This document shows positions 1-10,700 of a DNA stretch of 64,000 nt, piece after piece. Position numbers and translations under genes: made by a program. Under the pieces are notes generated by a model. It was given only the letters and a program-made list of their open reading frames with translations. It did not search any database and was not told where the DNA came from. This DNA comes from Helicoverpa zea (taxonomy: Eukaryota; Arthropoda; Insecta; Lepidoptera; Noctuidae): assembly GCF_022581195.2 (NCBI RefSeq), contig NC_061482.1, positions 18,600,001 to 18,664,000 of the forward strand. The letters run 5' to 3'. The number at the start of each line of letters is the position of its first letter. Position 1 is the first letter of the stretch.

Positions 1-46
1 GAAGCCGACCCCAACATGATTGGGAAAAAGGCTCGGAGGATGATGG
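1..46 (+). repeat. 3' end of a tRNA-headed SINE (family A)
   Basis: The window opens inside a repeat whose last part (the stretch CCAACATGATTGGGAAAA followed by a GGAGGATGATGG tail) matches the 3' end of the full-length SINE at 26932-27328. Only the tail is in view; the head lies left of the window. Confidence 0.75.
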
Positions 47-2482
47 TCTTCATATCAAAACTAGCTGTTGCCCGCGGTTTCCGCGCAAAGCCAACTTCCA
101 AGGCGTGACGTAAGTAGTCTACAATGATTCTAATGTTTAGGCTAGATTGATTAAGCTTCGTCGTTTTTAAGTTGAGTCCGTGGTAGCAGTAGTACCTGGT
201 TATCTTAATAACTTCACTATCCCATGAGTCATATGTGATACACACCGATTGTTCAACTATTGTGTCTGCATCGTGGACAGTGAAGTGGTTAAATGTATTT
301 CTCAGGATAGCCAACAGGAGTCACACAATTACATAATTTATGCCATTTTAAAGTTGAGGTCAAGTGTGCGCTCCCACTCCCAGTCGACAATATTAAAAAG
401 TATTGATAAAATAGAATACTTAAAATAAAAACAAAGATAAGGCATTCAAATAATTAAACTCTACCTAGTATTATAGGTATGATAGAAGAATAAAAGAAAG
501 AAAGAAATAGGAGTGAAGGAAAGAAAAACTATAAACCATCGAGCTTAGAATTATATAAACTAAGAACATGGTGTTTATTACAGAAAGAAATAAAGAAAAT
601 AAAACCAATTTCAACAAAAAGTATTAATATCTTCTTTAAGAAGTTAACAATAAAAATAATTATTAGTTAACCTCAACAGGTTAATATTTATGTGAGTAAA
701 TATTTATAAAATTATAATGACAGTTTTTATTATTAATTGAAAATTGAAAACCATTGAAAACTCGAGAAGAACTAAAAGAAAATATTACTTGACTATACAG
801 CGTGTTAGTTATAATTTCTGTACTTATATAGATATAATTGTAGCTGTAGCAGTAAAAACATTTCAGTTTATCCTTTGGAGGTTGACTAATCTGTCACTGA
901 TACCGATATCATAAAAACTAACTTTATTGATTATCTGCACACAGCTTATCACATATCAAACAAATACTCATTCAGCTTCATTATTATTTAAATGAACCGC
1001 TAAGCATTGTACTCTCATAGAAAAACTGATGGCAAAAGGATGCAAATATTGATAAAATTGACATATAACGTAAGCCTAATATATACAAACTTATATTATA
1101 CACCATATACAGGGTTACTTGTAGGTGTGTAAGTAGTGCACATCCTTACATGAGGTGATAGTATAGGTCAATACGGACAAATTTGACCTTGGCATACACT
1201 GGGAAAAAGTTAACCCTTTTCAAGGTAAATGAGTTTCAAGATTTTTTCTTAGAAGTCGTCTAGGTACACGTAAAAAATGTTATTATTAGTTAAAAGTTTC
1301 GTTTTTGTGTGTTTTTGGATAGAAGATGAATCACTTCATAATAAAAAAACTGTATTAACTGTATAAAACATTACCATAACGCTCACTAGTGGGCACCAAA
1401 TGAAGAAGGAAACCCAAATAAAAAACGAGTAAAAAGCTCTCAGTAGAGGTTGAGCTTACATGTGTGGATGGGCATTATCGACAACTATTTAATTGGACCA
1501 TACTTTCGTGACCTGGCCATATAATCAAAGACACTCCATTTGCTCAGAGGAAGAAATACTAATTATTAATATTATTGAAGTTACTTTATAACAACAACAT
1601 TCCCTACACTATAACTAAACATACCAATTATATAGTATTAATATTTGGTTTATTTCTTTTTACCTCAATGACAACAGGACATCCCTAAACGTGCAAGCGG
1701 TCAGTTTTGTACAAGCCGCTATGGGAATTTTCTTCTATGCTTCATTAAAATGGTACGGATGAATCTGCATTACAAAACTTTATTAAAAATGCCTAAAATA
1801 TTTTACTCACCGCAAGTTTTGTTTTTGTCATATTGATTGGACTAAAATGAATAATTTTAATGAAAAAAACCTTATTAATTAATTAATTTGTAGAGTTCTC
1901 ATAAGTATTTTACTCACTCTAAAAAATATGGCGACTGTTTCTATCTTTCGTTTTTCTTTCTTTATTCTGCTTTACTGTCTTTAATTAGCTGACCAGCCAA
2001 GAATCCGCTACAAAAGTTAGGGTTCTGTTCTTATAGAGCATTATATCTAAATTACTAAAGAAAAAAAACATTTTGTCCTCAATGTAAAGAATACAATGTT
2101 TGGTTTGATTTAATAAAAGTCGCTCGGTGTCTTCACATAGATATTTACAACAGCTTTACAGCACGTACGAGAGAGAGCTGTTGGGTGCAGTCAGCCTCTT
2201 AAAACTATTTGTCAACTTGTTGTAAATATGTACCGCCATGCAATACACATTGTATCTTAATAATTATTGACGCGTTCATTCAATTATTACATTGTGGCCA
2301 TAATTCCATCCACAAGCAATTGATAGTGGAATTTGGAGAATAATAATATGCTTATTCGAACGTCTTTGAAAGTATCATTACAGCGGTAAAATGAATACTG
2401 TGGGACTAGGAATTGTCCATACTGAATGCTTCGGGCATGCGTGTAAGTGAGCGCAGTGTGGGAAATAACCACAATAACATGT
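47..2482. other. AT-rich intergenic stretch, no gene seen
   Basis: No ORF with coding character or paired splice sites was found. A short Helitron-like remnant (CTAGCTGTTGCCCGCGGTTT) lies near 71-110. The remainder is simple AT-rich sequence with poly-A and TTTA runs. Confidence 0.5.
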
Positions 2483-2713
2483 TATAGTTCGGCCATTCAG
2501 AGAATGCGTTCCTGACACGTCGCGATTGAACTGACGACGTAACTTTGCAATGGCGTTGCAGTTACGATAAAAATATTTTTGCTGGTTGTTTACCGTTTTA
2601 ACAATTGAGGAGCATTAAAACAACATTATTATATCAATAATCAATGAATGTTATTACGTCGTCAGTTCAATCGCGACGTGTCAGGAACGCATTCTCTGAA
2701 TGGCCGAACTATA
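2483..2713. mobile_element. MITE with 60-bp perfect terminal inverted repeats
   Basis: Positions 2483-2542 and 2654-2713 are exact reverse complements over 60 bp, starting TATAGTTCGGCCATTCAGAG. The 111-bp centre is AT-rich and has no ORF. Because the ends read TATAGTTCGG...CCGAACTATA, a TA or TATA target duplication is likely, which would suit a Tc1/mariner-type element, but that class is an inference. The right end abuts a SINE-B body directly, as though the element had jumped into or recombined with that SINE. Confidence 0.85.
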
Positions 2714-2903
2714 CCAATGCAACTTTTCTAAGTTTGTATGTATTTTTGTAGTATATCTTGGACAAACAATGACTGATTAAATATGAAAGAAAGCATCTCG
2801 AGGAAACCTGGACTTTCAAGTCTGAAATCACCAACCCGCATTGAGCAAGCTTGGTGATTAACGCTCAATCCTTCAATGGAATGGGACGATAAAAAGGGCT
2901 AAA
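2714..2903 (+). repeat. SINE family B, 5'-truncated copy
   Basis: The body shares its sequence with the full copies at 32084 and 34254: CCAATGCAACTTTTCTAAG, then the GAGGAAACCTGGACT block, the CCCGCATTGAGCAAG block and a GGGACGATAAAAA tail. The tRNA-like head is missing and is replaced by the MITE that ends at 2713. Confidence 0.75.
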
Positions 2904-3438
2904 CAATGGTATTTTTGTCTCCGTGCTGTACCTAGTTAGAATATTTGACAGGTCTACGGTAAACCTTCTCTAATCCAGGCGGAAAGCTGCCTCTATGGCA
3001 GACGATGGCAACGCTGTGGGCATTACTATCGGCTCGAGCACCGGCGCTATCTCAGGGGCATAATAATAATGTTTTATAATGCGGGAAAACGAAATAATTA
3101 GGTAAATTTATTTATTATTTAGAATATATCTTAATTGAAAAACGGCATTGTCGCTTCACCAGTGGGTTAAAGTTAAATCTGAGTCAAAGCGTCGCGTAAC
3201 TTCTGCGATTAGCATCAAGGAGTATGACTACTTGTCTGTCACAGATAACATATTATATGGTGACAAATAATTTGTATCGATGTTCTTGTCTATCGTTAGA
3301 ATATACATATGTCAATTGATTTTTGCCACCATTGTGTCAAAATTATGTCAAGTTCAAGTTAAATAATTCAATAAATTAATGGCGTGATAATAGGATGCGA
3401 TCTTTATACCCAGGAGAGCCCATCATGTTACATTTAAC
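2904..3438 (+). other. Upstream and 5'-UTR region of the carrier gene
   Basis: No recognisable repeat or TATA box. Short ATGs lie just before the chosen start, at 3380 (three codons, then TGA), 3395 and 3425; the last two share a frame that overlaps the main start out of phase. A possible splice acceptor (TACCCAG) at about 3411 would make 3412 the start of the first coding exon and remove the ATGs at 3380 and 3395. Confidence 0.35.
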
Positions 3439-6400
3439 ATGGTCGGGTACAGCGCAAAGGATTCTATGACTCAGAAGGAGAAACTGTTCGCTGGTTGTTT
3501 TGCAGGGGTCACGACCAGGTTCATCACCCAGCCTATGGATGTCATCAAGATCAGGTCCCAGCTGCAGAGGAAACCCAAACGCAAGAACGTGGTGTACCGG
3601 GTCGCCAGGAGGATATTCTGGGAGGAAGGAGTCACAGCCTTCTGGCACGGCCATGTATTGGGGCAGGTATGCGACTTTTTATTTATTTTCTAAAGTTAAA
3701 TGTTAGGTACCACAACGCCTTCCTTTACAGCTGGGATCCGGATTCTAGATCAAAGAGAGGAATCCTGATTGTTATATTATCAGTTGTGACGCAGATGTCA
3801 GATAGAAATCAATGGGAGTTGAGGATGACGGATAGTTTTGGGGTACAATAAAACGCACACAAGGATGATAGGCGTTGTGAGTGTCTACATAAATGTTTTG
3901 CACGCACGTTTGTTTGAATTGCAGTTCCATTCGATACTGGCCGTCAGCAGTCAGTTCTACGTGTACGAGCTCACTACAAAGTTCGTCGCCGGCTTGGCCG
4001 CGCATGAGTTGCGCTTTCGGTAAGTATTTATGTCCAACATAAGTCAAAGTCAAATTCAAAGTCAAATTATTTTTTTCATTTAGGATATTACAAGCACTTA
4101 GGAACCTCAAAAATATAACTAAGTTTGATTCTAGTTGCCCATTCCAAAAGTAGTTCCCTATAGAGAAGAACGGGCAAGAAACTTCATGGTTACTCTTTTT
4201 AAAAACAACATATTTCAGCGAACATTTTGAAGAAGTTTAGGTAGTAGTTTAGGTTATTTTTTCATCATCGTTGCTTAGTTTGTTAATTTTTTTCAGAAAT
4301 GTAGAACATTTCATATGTGGTGTAGCCGCCGGGTGTGTATGTACTACTATAGTGATACCTCTGGAAGTGATCCGCGTTCGACAGATGTTGGTCAAGGACC
4401 AGTACCGCAGCGTGCTGCGAGGCGCCGCCGCGGTCTACCGGTACGGCGGCATCTTTGCCTTCTACGAGGGGCTCAGCGCTTCCCTGCTGCAGGTGAGCTC
4501 ACACCTTCGCGCCTGTTTGCTGGACATGACAGCTTTGTGTCATCAACATTCAGCTAGAAACTATTGGATAAGTCATTGTAGCTTGATCTGACAAAAATAA
4601 AAATAAAATGGCAGTTCAAAGGGGGAAGGCGTTTCAAAAACATGCGTCAAGTTGGAGGACTCGTTACTTCATCAAACCTGCAACTCACTACCTAAAAAAG
4701 AAAACATATTTTTGTTTGTGCAATTCCAGATGGGTCCCCAAGTTGGAATATCATTCTCGGTGTTCAACTTCGTGCAGCCTATGATCCTGCGCATGTTCAC
4801 GCCGTGTCCCCCGGGGGAGTGCAGCAAGGGCAACAAGCACCGCCCGCAGAACATCATGCTGGCCAGCACCATCGCGGGCTCCGCCGCCGGCTTCGTCTCC
4901 AAGTCCATGACCTACCCCTTCGACCTCGCCAAGCGGAGGCTCCAGATTGGGGTATGTTTCTATTGCACTATATTTGTTATAGTTACGAATATCGTATTGC
5001 CTAGGAGTTAGGATTGGGTAATGGGTAGAGAAGGTTAAATAGGCAGCGAGAATACACTAGTAGGTACTCATCAGTCCTCGGTTAGTAGGTAGTATGCAGA
5101 GACTGCAAGCCGCCTACAACTCAGCTTTGAACAGTCTAGAGCTGGGAACTGTTTTTCAAAGTATGTATTGGGTTGAATGTTTATTGTTGGTTATCTAGTG
5201 AGACTGTACACGTTTAGTACCAGTTAGCATTTTTGAATAATAGCGCCTAGCGTGGTGCGCTCACCGTCGCGCGTTGTTCCGATGCTAGTGAACTTATTGA
5301 AGGCGCTACAGCTGTCTCTCAGCATTCTACCACTGGAAGACGCGAGCCTTATTTGCTCGTTGGATATTGCATAGGCGCTGAATCTCATGTTGTAAATGCT
5401 TGAAATATAGACGCTAATTATATAAATCTGGTCTTAGAGAATATGTTAACACAACGCAGTTTCCCGTGATATGTATAATGCAACCTTCTTTATTCTACGT
5501 CCGTACAAACAGTTTTGAATGTTATACTTAGGTAAATACTATCATAGATTTTACAAAAAACTACATAGTTAATTCACTTTTCCAAACGGATAAACGACCG
5601 TTTTCTCCCATTTCTCTTAAACACGAATACTCGAGGTTTTTGTCGAAGCAGGAACTTGTGATGTAACGACAATCTTGTGAAACATGTCCGACTAGATTAT
5701 TGACAGCTACACATACATTGTGATTATTGGCAGTAAGTGCCGGACTTCCTAGCTGATAAACACTGCGATTTCAACTGTCTGCTTCGGAGATAGTCATGTA
5801 TGTAGCTACAAGAGTGGAGCAGGCACTCCTACGCTGTGTATGCACAATCAAGTGCTGTAAGAATAGAGGATTTACTGCTTCATTGTGTTGTCTTGTTAAC
5901 ACCATTGTTGAGACATTAATTTCTTATTTAAACAGTTACAGCTGGACTTAGAAACCATGTCTTAGTAATTTGGTTCACAACCCACGCGAAATATTCTTTC
6001 TATTGAGTAATTGTTGGTTTCACTCGGTTGTAGAAGTGAGGCTCTCACTCAAAGCCCCAGTCGTCAGCCGCATTCATTCAGAGGTGGAGACCAACCTCAA
6101 CATTGCTGAACTAAATAATGATGATGATAAATATAAGTAGTTTTGGTAATACAGCTTTGTTTAGTTCCTGCCTCATGTTAGTTTAATCTGAGAGTTATTA
6201 GCGTTTTAACCTTTCCAGAGCCACAGAACTAACACGAAGTACAAGACGCCGACGCAATCGCAGAAGTTGATCAAGTGCACCAAACTGTTCGAGTGCCTGC
6301 TGCTGGCGTACAAGTACGAGGGCATCCGCGGGCTGTTCCGCGGCTGGACGGTCACCGTGTACAAGGCGCAGATGACGAGCGTCGTCGCCTTCACCACCTA

Positions 6401-6449
6401 CGAGCTCATCTGCTACGCGACCCGGGAGCTCAACTCGCTCGCCGTCTGA
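3439..6449 (+). CDS. Tpc1: Mitochondrial thiamine pyrophosphate carrier (SLC25A19-like), five exons
   Basis: Exons read as 3439-3666, 3925-4019, 4297-4492, 4730-4951 and 6219-6449; every junction is GT-AG and the phases join, giving 323 residues, a normal SLC25 length. The three mitochondrial-carrier signatures are visible: QPMDVIKIRSQLQ in repeat 1 (exon 1), IPLEVIRVRQ in repeat 2 (exon 3) and YPFDLAKRRLQ in repeat 3 (end of exon 4). The family fold is six transmembrane helices in the inner mitochondrial membrane. The start MVGYSAKDS and the DVIKIRSQLQ signature most resemble insect thiamine pyrophosphate carriers, which import TPP for matrix enzymes such as pyruvate and 2-oxoglutarate dehydrogenase. 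Substrate is inferred from similarity; a related nucleotide or CoA carrier is the main alternative. Membership of the carrier family is near certain. Intron 2 holds a LINE tail. Confidence 0.88.
4042..4230 (-). repeat. Non-LTR retroelement 3'-end fragment in carrier intron 2
   Basis: Begins with repeated CAAAGTCAAATTC blocks, the reverse complement of a TTTGAATTTG-type tail like those at 17972 and 40752. It is followed by a moth-type repeat with AGAGAAGAACGGGCAAGAAA. No coding sequence survives. Confidence 0.5.
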
Positions 6450-6851
6450 GCCTTCCATCCTCCACTCTATATGTTTACCTTGTATGATAATTCATCGGTA
6501 ATGTTCAAGCTATCACGGATAAGTAAAATGTAGCGTGTTGTTATCGTGAAAGTCCATTGTAATGTCATTGAACAAACTTTAGTTTGGTATATTTACTAGT
6601 TTATATTGAGGTCGTTGGTGTTGTACTGTATTTTTGTAAGTTTATTGACAAATTATTTTAATGAATCAAACATAAGTTTAGAATAAGTACTATCCTATGG
6701 TTTTATTTATCTTTCATTTTACTAAAATTCATGAATGGTTCATGATTCTACTGTTCTTTTGGAATACATACTTAGGTACATAGTACTTGAAACTTGAACT
6801 TGTGTCAGTTTTACAGTTTATGCTGTTTCTTGGACGATTCTTACCATAAGG

Positions 6852-6857
6852 AATAAA
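6852..6857 (+). terminator. Candidate poly(A) signal of the carrier gene
   Basis: AATAAA about 400 bp after the stop codon at 6449, the first canonical hexamer downstream on the plus strand. It lies close to a minus-strand AATAAA at 6906-6911, so two convergent transcripts could end back to back here. Confidence 0.5.
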
Positions 6858-6905
6858 ATTAAAAGTAAATGAAACAAAGTTTTCGTAAAAAAATAACACA
6901 TCAAT

Positions 6906-6911
6906 TTTATT
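6906..6911 (-). terminator. Candidate minus-strand poly(A) signal
   Basis: TTTATT on the plus strand reads AATAAA on the minus strand. It lies about 190 bp downstream of the minus-strand stop codon at 7103 and would serve the candidate exon there. Confidence 0.35.
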
Positions 6912-7102
6912 CTCTTTGGTTCTTACATAATAGAGGTTTATATCTATGGTAACTATGTTAAAACTCTTGATTGAATTGTTGCTAAACATATTTTCTGTGT
7001 TTAAATACTGTGACATGGTACAGAATTAACTCTAAGACATTTCTTAATACTTTTTACACTATTTACAAGAACAAGTAATATTTAGGAAAAGGCACTTATG
7101 TA

Positions 7103-7303
7103 TCAAGACGGAATTATGACATTGGCAACACAAACATACTTAGCATGCACTATACTACATGACAAGACGTGGTTCTCCATTAACTTCAGCATTTCTTCTG
7201 CTGTGAGTTTAGCCCTCTTGACTGACATTCGTGATCTTAATATTTTTTCATATTTTACCAAATTAATGTTTACCAGGTCTTGGGCGCCATTAAAAATAGC
7301 CTC
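7103..7303 (-). CDS. Candidate terminal exon of an unidentified minus-strand gene
   Basis: A 66-codon open stretch ends at a stop codon at 7103. Its reading has protein-like composition (charged helical segment with KYEKILRSRMSVKRAKLTAE, then a Cys/Val end). It has no in-frame ATG at its left end; an in-frame TAA lies just upstream, so it would have to be entered through the acceptor TTGATAG ending at about 7304. Upstream exons were not found, and I do not recognise the family. A decayed transposon fragment is an equal possibility. The minus-strand AATAAA at 6911-6906 and the lack of frame breaks are the only supports. Confidence 0.25.
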   Translation of the reverse strand, partial: EAIFNGAQDLVNINLVKYEKILRSRMSVKRAKLTAEEMLKLMENHVLSCSIVHAKYVCVANVIIPS

Positions 7304-7547
7304 TATCAACGCCGAAAGTTACTTTCATCATATTTCGTAGCGTATGCTAGATGTGTTTGTAAATCTTGTTGTGTGTGAAGTGTGGGCAGCTTCGTGAATG
7401 TTCGGCTATGTTCGGTTCACGTCGCAAGCTTGCTGCGACTACAGGAGCTGCTTGTTATATCCTCGATGTGTGCTTCTTATTCTAAGATTCCTGCGAAAGA
7501 GTTAAAAATGTGTGTGAATATATCTGTCATATCAAAACCTGAATAGT

Positions 7548-7553
7548 TTTATT
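7548..7553 (-). terminator. Candidate poly(A) signal of the His/Val-rich gene
   Basis: Minus-strand AATAAA about 220 bp beyond the stop codon at 7775; the intervening sequence would be the 3' UTR. Confidence 0.5.
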
Positions 7554-7774
7554 ACATTGTGAACCAGATTTTATGTCTTTAATCTTTTGTTAGCGAGGGA
7601 TATCTACACTTACAAACTTTGTTTCTCAAGGCTTTTAATACAAATAAATTAAGATATGATTGAAAGATGCAATATAGCGTGCAGATAGAACGACTTTTGT
7701 TGTATTTTTTTCTGTACCTAAAAACTAGAAGTACTTCAAAACCAACCTTAAAAGCTAAAAACAAGAGTATCCAA

Positions 7775-10700
7775 TCAGTGCCAGCCATGCGACAGCGCCT
7801 CGCCCTCCCAGCCGCCGTGGTGCTCCTCGTGGTGCACGGGCACGTACACCTTCTTCTCGACCTCGACGTGCTTGACGACCGGCACCGGCACGTGCTTGTA
7901 CACGGGCACGGGCACGTGCTGGATCACCGGCACCTCCTTGACGACCTGCACCTCCTTGACCACCGGCACGTGCACCGGGACGTGCACCTTCGACACGTGG
8001 TGGTGGTGGATGGTGTGCACCTTGTACGGCACGTGAATCGTCACGTGCTTGTGGCTGCAGAACAATACAACAGTTACACTTGCATGTCGTTGCTATGTAA
8101 GGATACCTAGTAATAAAGAACAGTGGGACAGCCTAGTGTGATCAGTCATAATGAAAATCTTTATGAAACCTCTGAATAGAAACTCGTAACTTGTGTTGGC
8201 ACGTGGTAGTGACCACAAGATCAAGTGCTCGTGGATTATACTAGATCAAGTGAAGAAGGTAACAAAGAATCTAAGGTACAAGTCTGTTATTGAGATGACA
8301 AAGTGACAAGCCGCTGATGCATAACATGGACGTAACGGCTACTTGATATGTACTTGTTTTACGTTTACTCTCTAAGATAAATCATCCAAGACCTCATGAC
8401 ACAAATACGTTACTTTACTAGTAATACTTAGTAATAGCAAGTAAACTGAATTCTAATTGTAATTACATAAAGTATGTTATATCATGAAGCAAGTGGATTT
8501 TCACATTATAAAACAAATATATTCCAATGAGCGTTCAGAAAGTTACGAAAACTTGCATTATTCATTGTATTCAAACTATCACCCTACATGCATTATTTTA
8601 TAGTTAAAATGCCACAAATGGTGTAAAGCATAATGTTTAATTGTGAAAGAAATTAGCCTTGAAAACATATGCATATCTGCGCATCAATAACTGCGTAATT
8701 GCTTAACTAATTTGCGAGAAAATCATTCTTGAACCATCTTGTTTGTATATGTTGCTAAAACTATCAAACAATTCCACGTAGATCATACTCTTTACTTATT
8801 CAAGTCCCAACTGTCTATTCTTAAACAAAAACAAGTGCCTAAGCAATGTAGTAAGTAATGATTTTCATTCAATCACCATTCGCAATAAAACGAAATCAAA
8901 TTCCGGACAAGTAAAGCTACGCACACACGATTCGCATAAAACTTATACAAAAAAGTAGTTGCAACATCAATGTATTCATGATGAGCAAGATTAGCCAATC
9001 ACATGCTGCGACTGTGTCCTACGCTTACAAATGACTTGCTTTCCCTGCTCCAAGCAAATTGGATAATGCGAGGGAAAACGCACCATTTCTATATGATGCA
9101 ACCGTAATTGGGGTGCGACTTGTGACGTAAATGTGCACCTGTCTTTAGTAATGAGACCTTATATAATACGCACTGTTTGCTTACTCTGCACATCACGGGA
9201 TTATGGTTTCGACTGCAATTGGGAAACCAACTCATTTCTTTTAATCATGTGCTTCGAAAATACTATTAAAATAGATGCCTCCATATAAGATCTCACTCAA
9301 AAACCGTTTAGCCTTAAACATTCACTTACGCCACTACTCAAACTTAAATGATTTAAAAAATGATGCTCCACTAACTGAAATACAAAATATGTACAAAGGT
9401 AGTTACAACAATGGGTTATGCAATACTGATGGCGTGGTATTATTATATCTGAATGGGCTACAGTTAGCCACGTCGTGTTGTTGCGCTCCCGAGTAATTGT
9501 TAATGATATGTTGTGCGGCCGATGCTCAGCGCAATTATGTGTGTAACCCGAGTGTTGTGTGTAACTGGGCTAGGCATTGTGAAGGTTAACGTCGTGCTAC
9601 CTGTATATATCTATACACTCAGCTTAATATTAAGGGTGTGGATGTTTGTTGCACTTTCATGATAAAAACTGCAGAACGGATTTTGATCCGAGCCAATAGT
9701 GAAGCTAATACAATAGAAAGTATGTGAAAATGAACGTATAGTTATTTCCAACTTCAACAGTTCAACTCATCAACTATGAATGTTTTTTTCAGGTGTTATT
9801 ATAGCATTTTTTTCATAAACACGTTTTTGCTGGAAATAAACAATCAAGTTGTAAAAAAAAGTTCTTCTAATTTCTCTTTATTAAAGACTTATAAGTTGTT
9901 ACAACAAAAATGTTTGTTTGCTTTTTTTCTTTAGGTAAAACTTTGCGGACTTTAAACAACAGAACTACATAAAGCAGTACCCATTTACTTTCAAACCAAA
10001 ATATTAAATAGCAGTTTGTACAAAAGTAAAATATACTTAGTTTCTAACAACCTAAAAAAGTTTTAATAACAATATAAGAAATTGTTGCGAATATAAATGT
10101 TTTCTTTCATAAATAAAAGTTAGAAGGTTGATGTCTGGAACCAGTTTAAGCGGGGAATACCCTCAAGGTAAGTAGCACAAAAGATACTCTTTTACAGAAC
10201 TAAAAGTTAAAAAAAAAAAAACAGTAGAAAAGTATGAACATTTTCCAAGACCCAGAAAACTTTTCTTTTATTTTGAGTTTGTGGGTACTTCAAGATGTTT
10301 TAAAATGCAAACAATAGGGCACAATTCAAGTATTTATATATATATATATATATATTTCTGAATTTAGGTATTTCTAAGAAAATGTATTTGAATGAATTAT
10401 ATTATAATCGATAGTTTGTTGAAACATCGCAACACCGCAAAGCAAAAACGAGAGCAGTAACATGTAGGCTGGCGGTTAACCCACAAATAATTACTAACGA
10501 TTATTACGAAAATATAATAACTAAGCACTTAGAGTGAATGAACTAATACAGTTGCAACTCTGCTCACTGCTAGTTATCGCTTTATTATAGAGCGAGTCGA
10601 GATTACTGGGACATGATAATTTTAACTAGGCTTTCGGCCTAATTACAAGTAAAATGGACTAACGTAATATAATGATGGTGACTTTCAACTTTACTTTCAT

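Noticed and set aside
9160..9496. TATA-like box (TTATATAA) followed by a 73-codon ORF at 9275
   Set aside because: The ORF starts more than 100 bp away, has AT-driven composition and no recognisable motif; it lies within an intron of the opposite strand.
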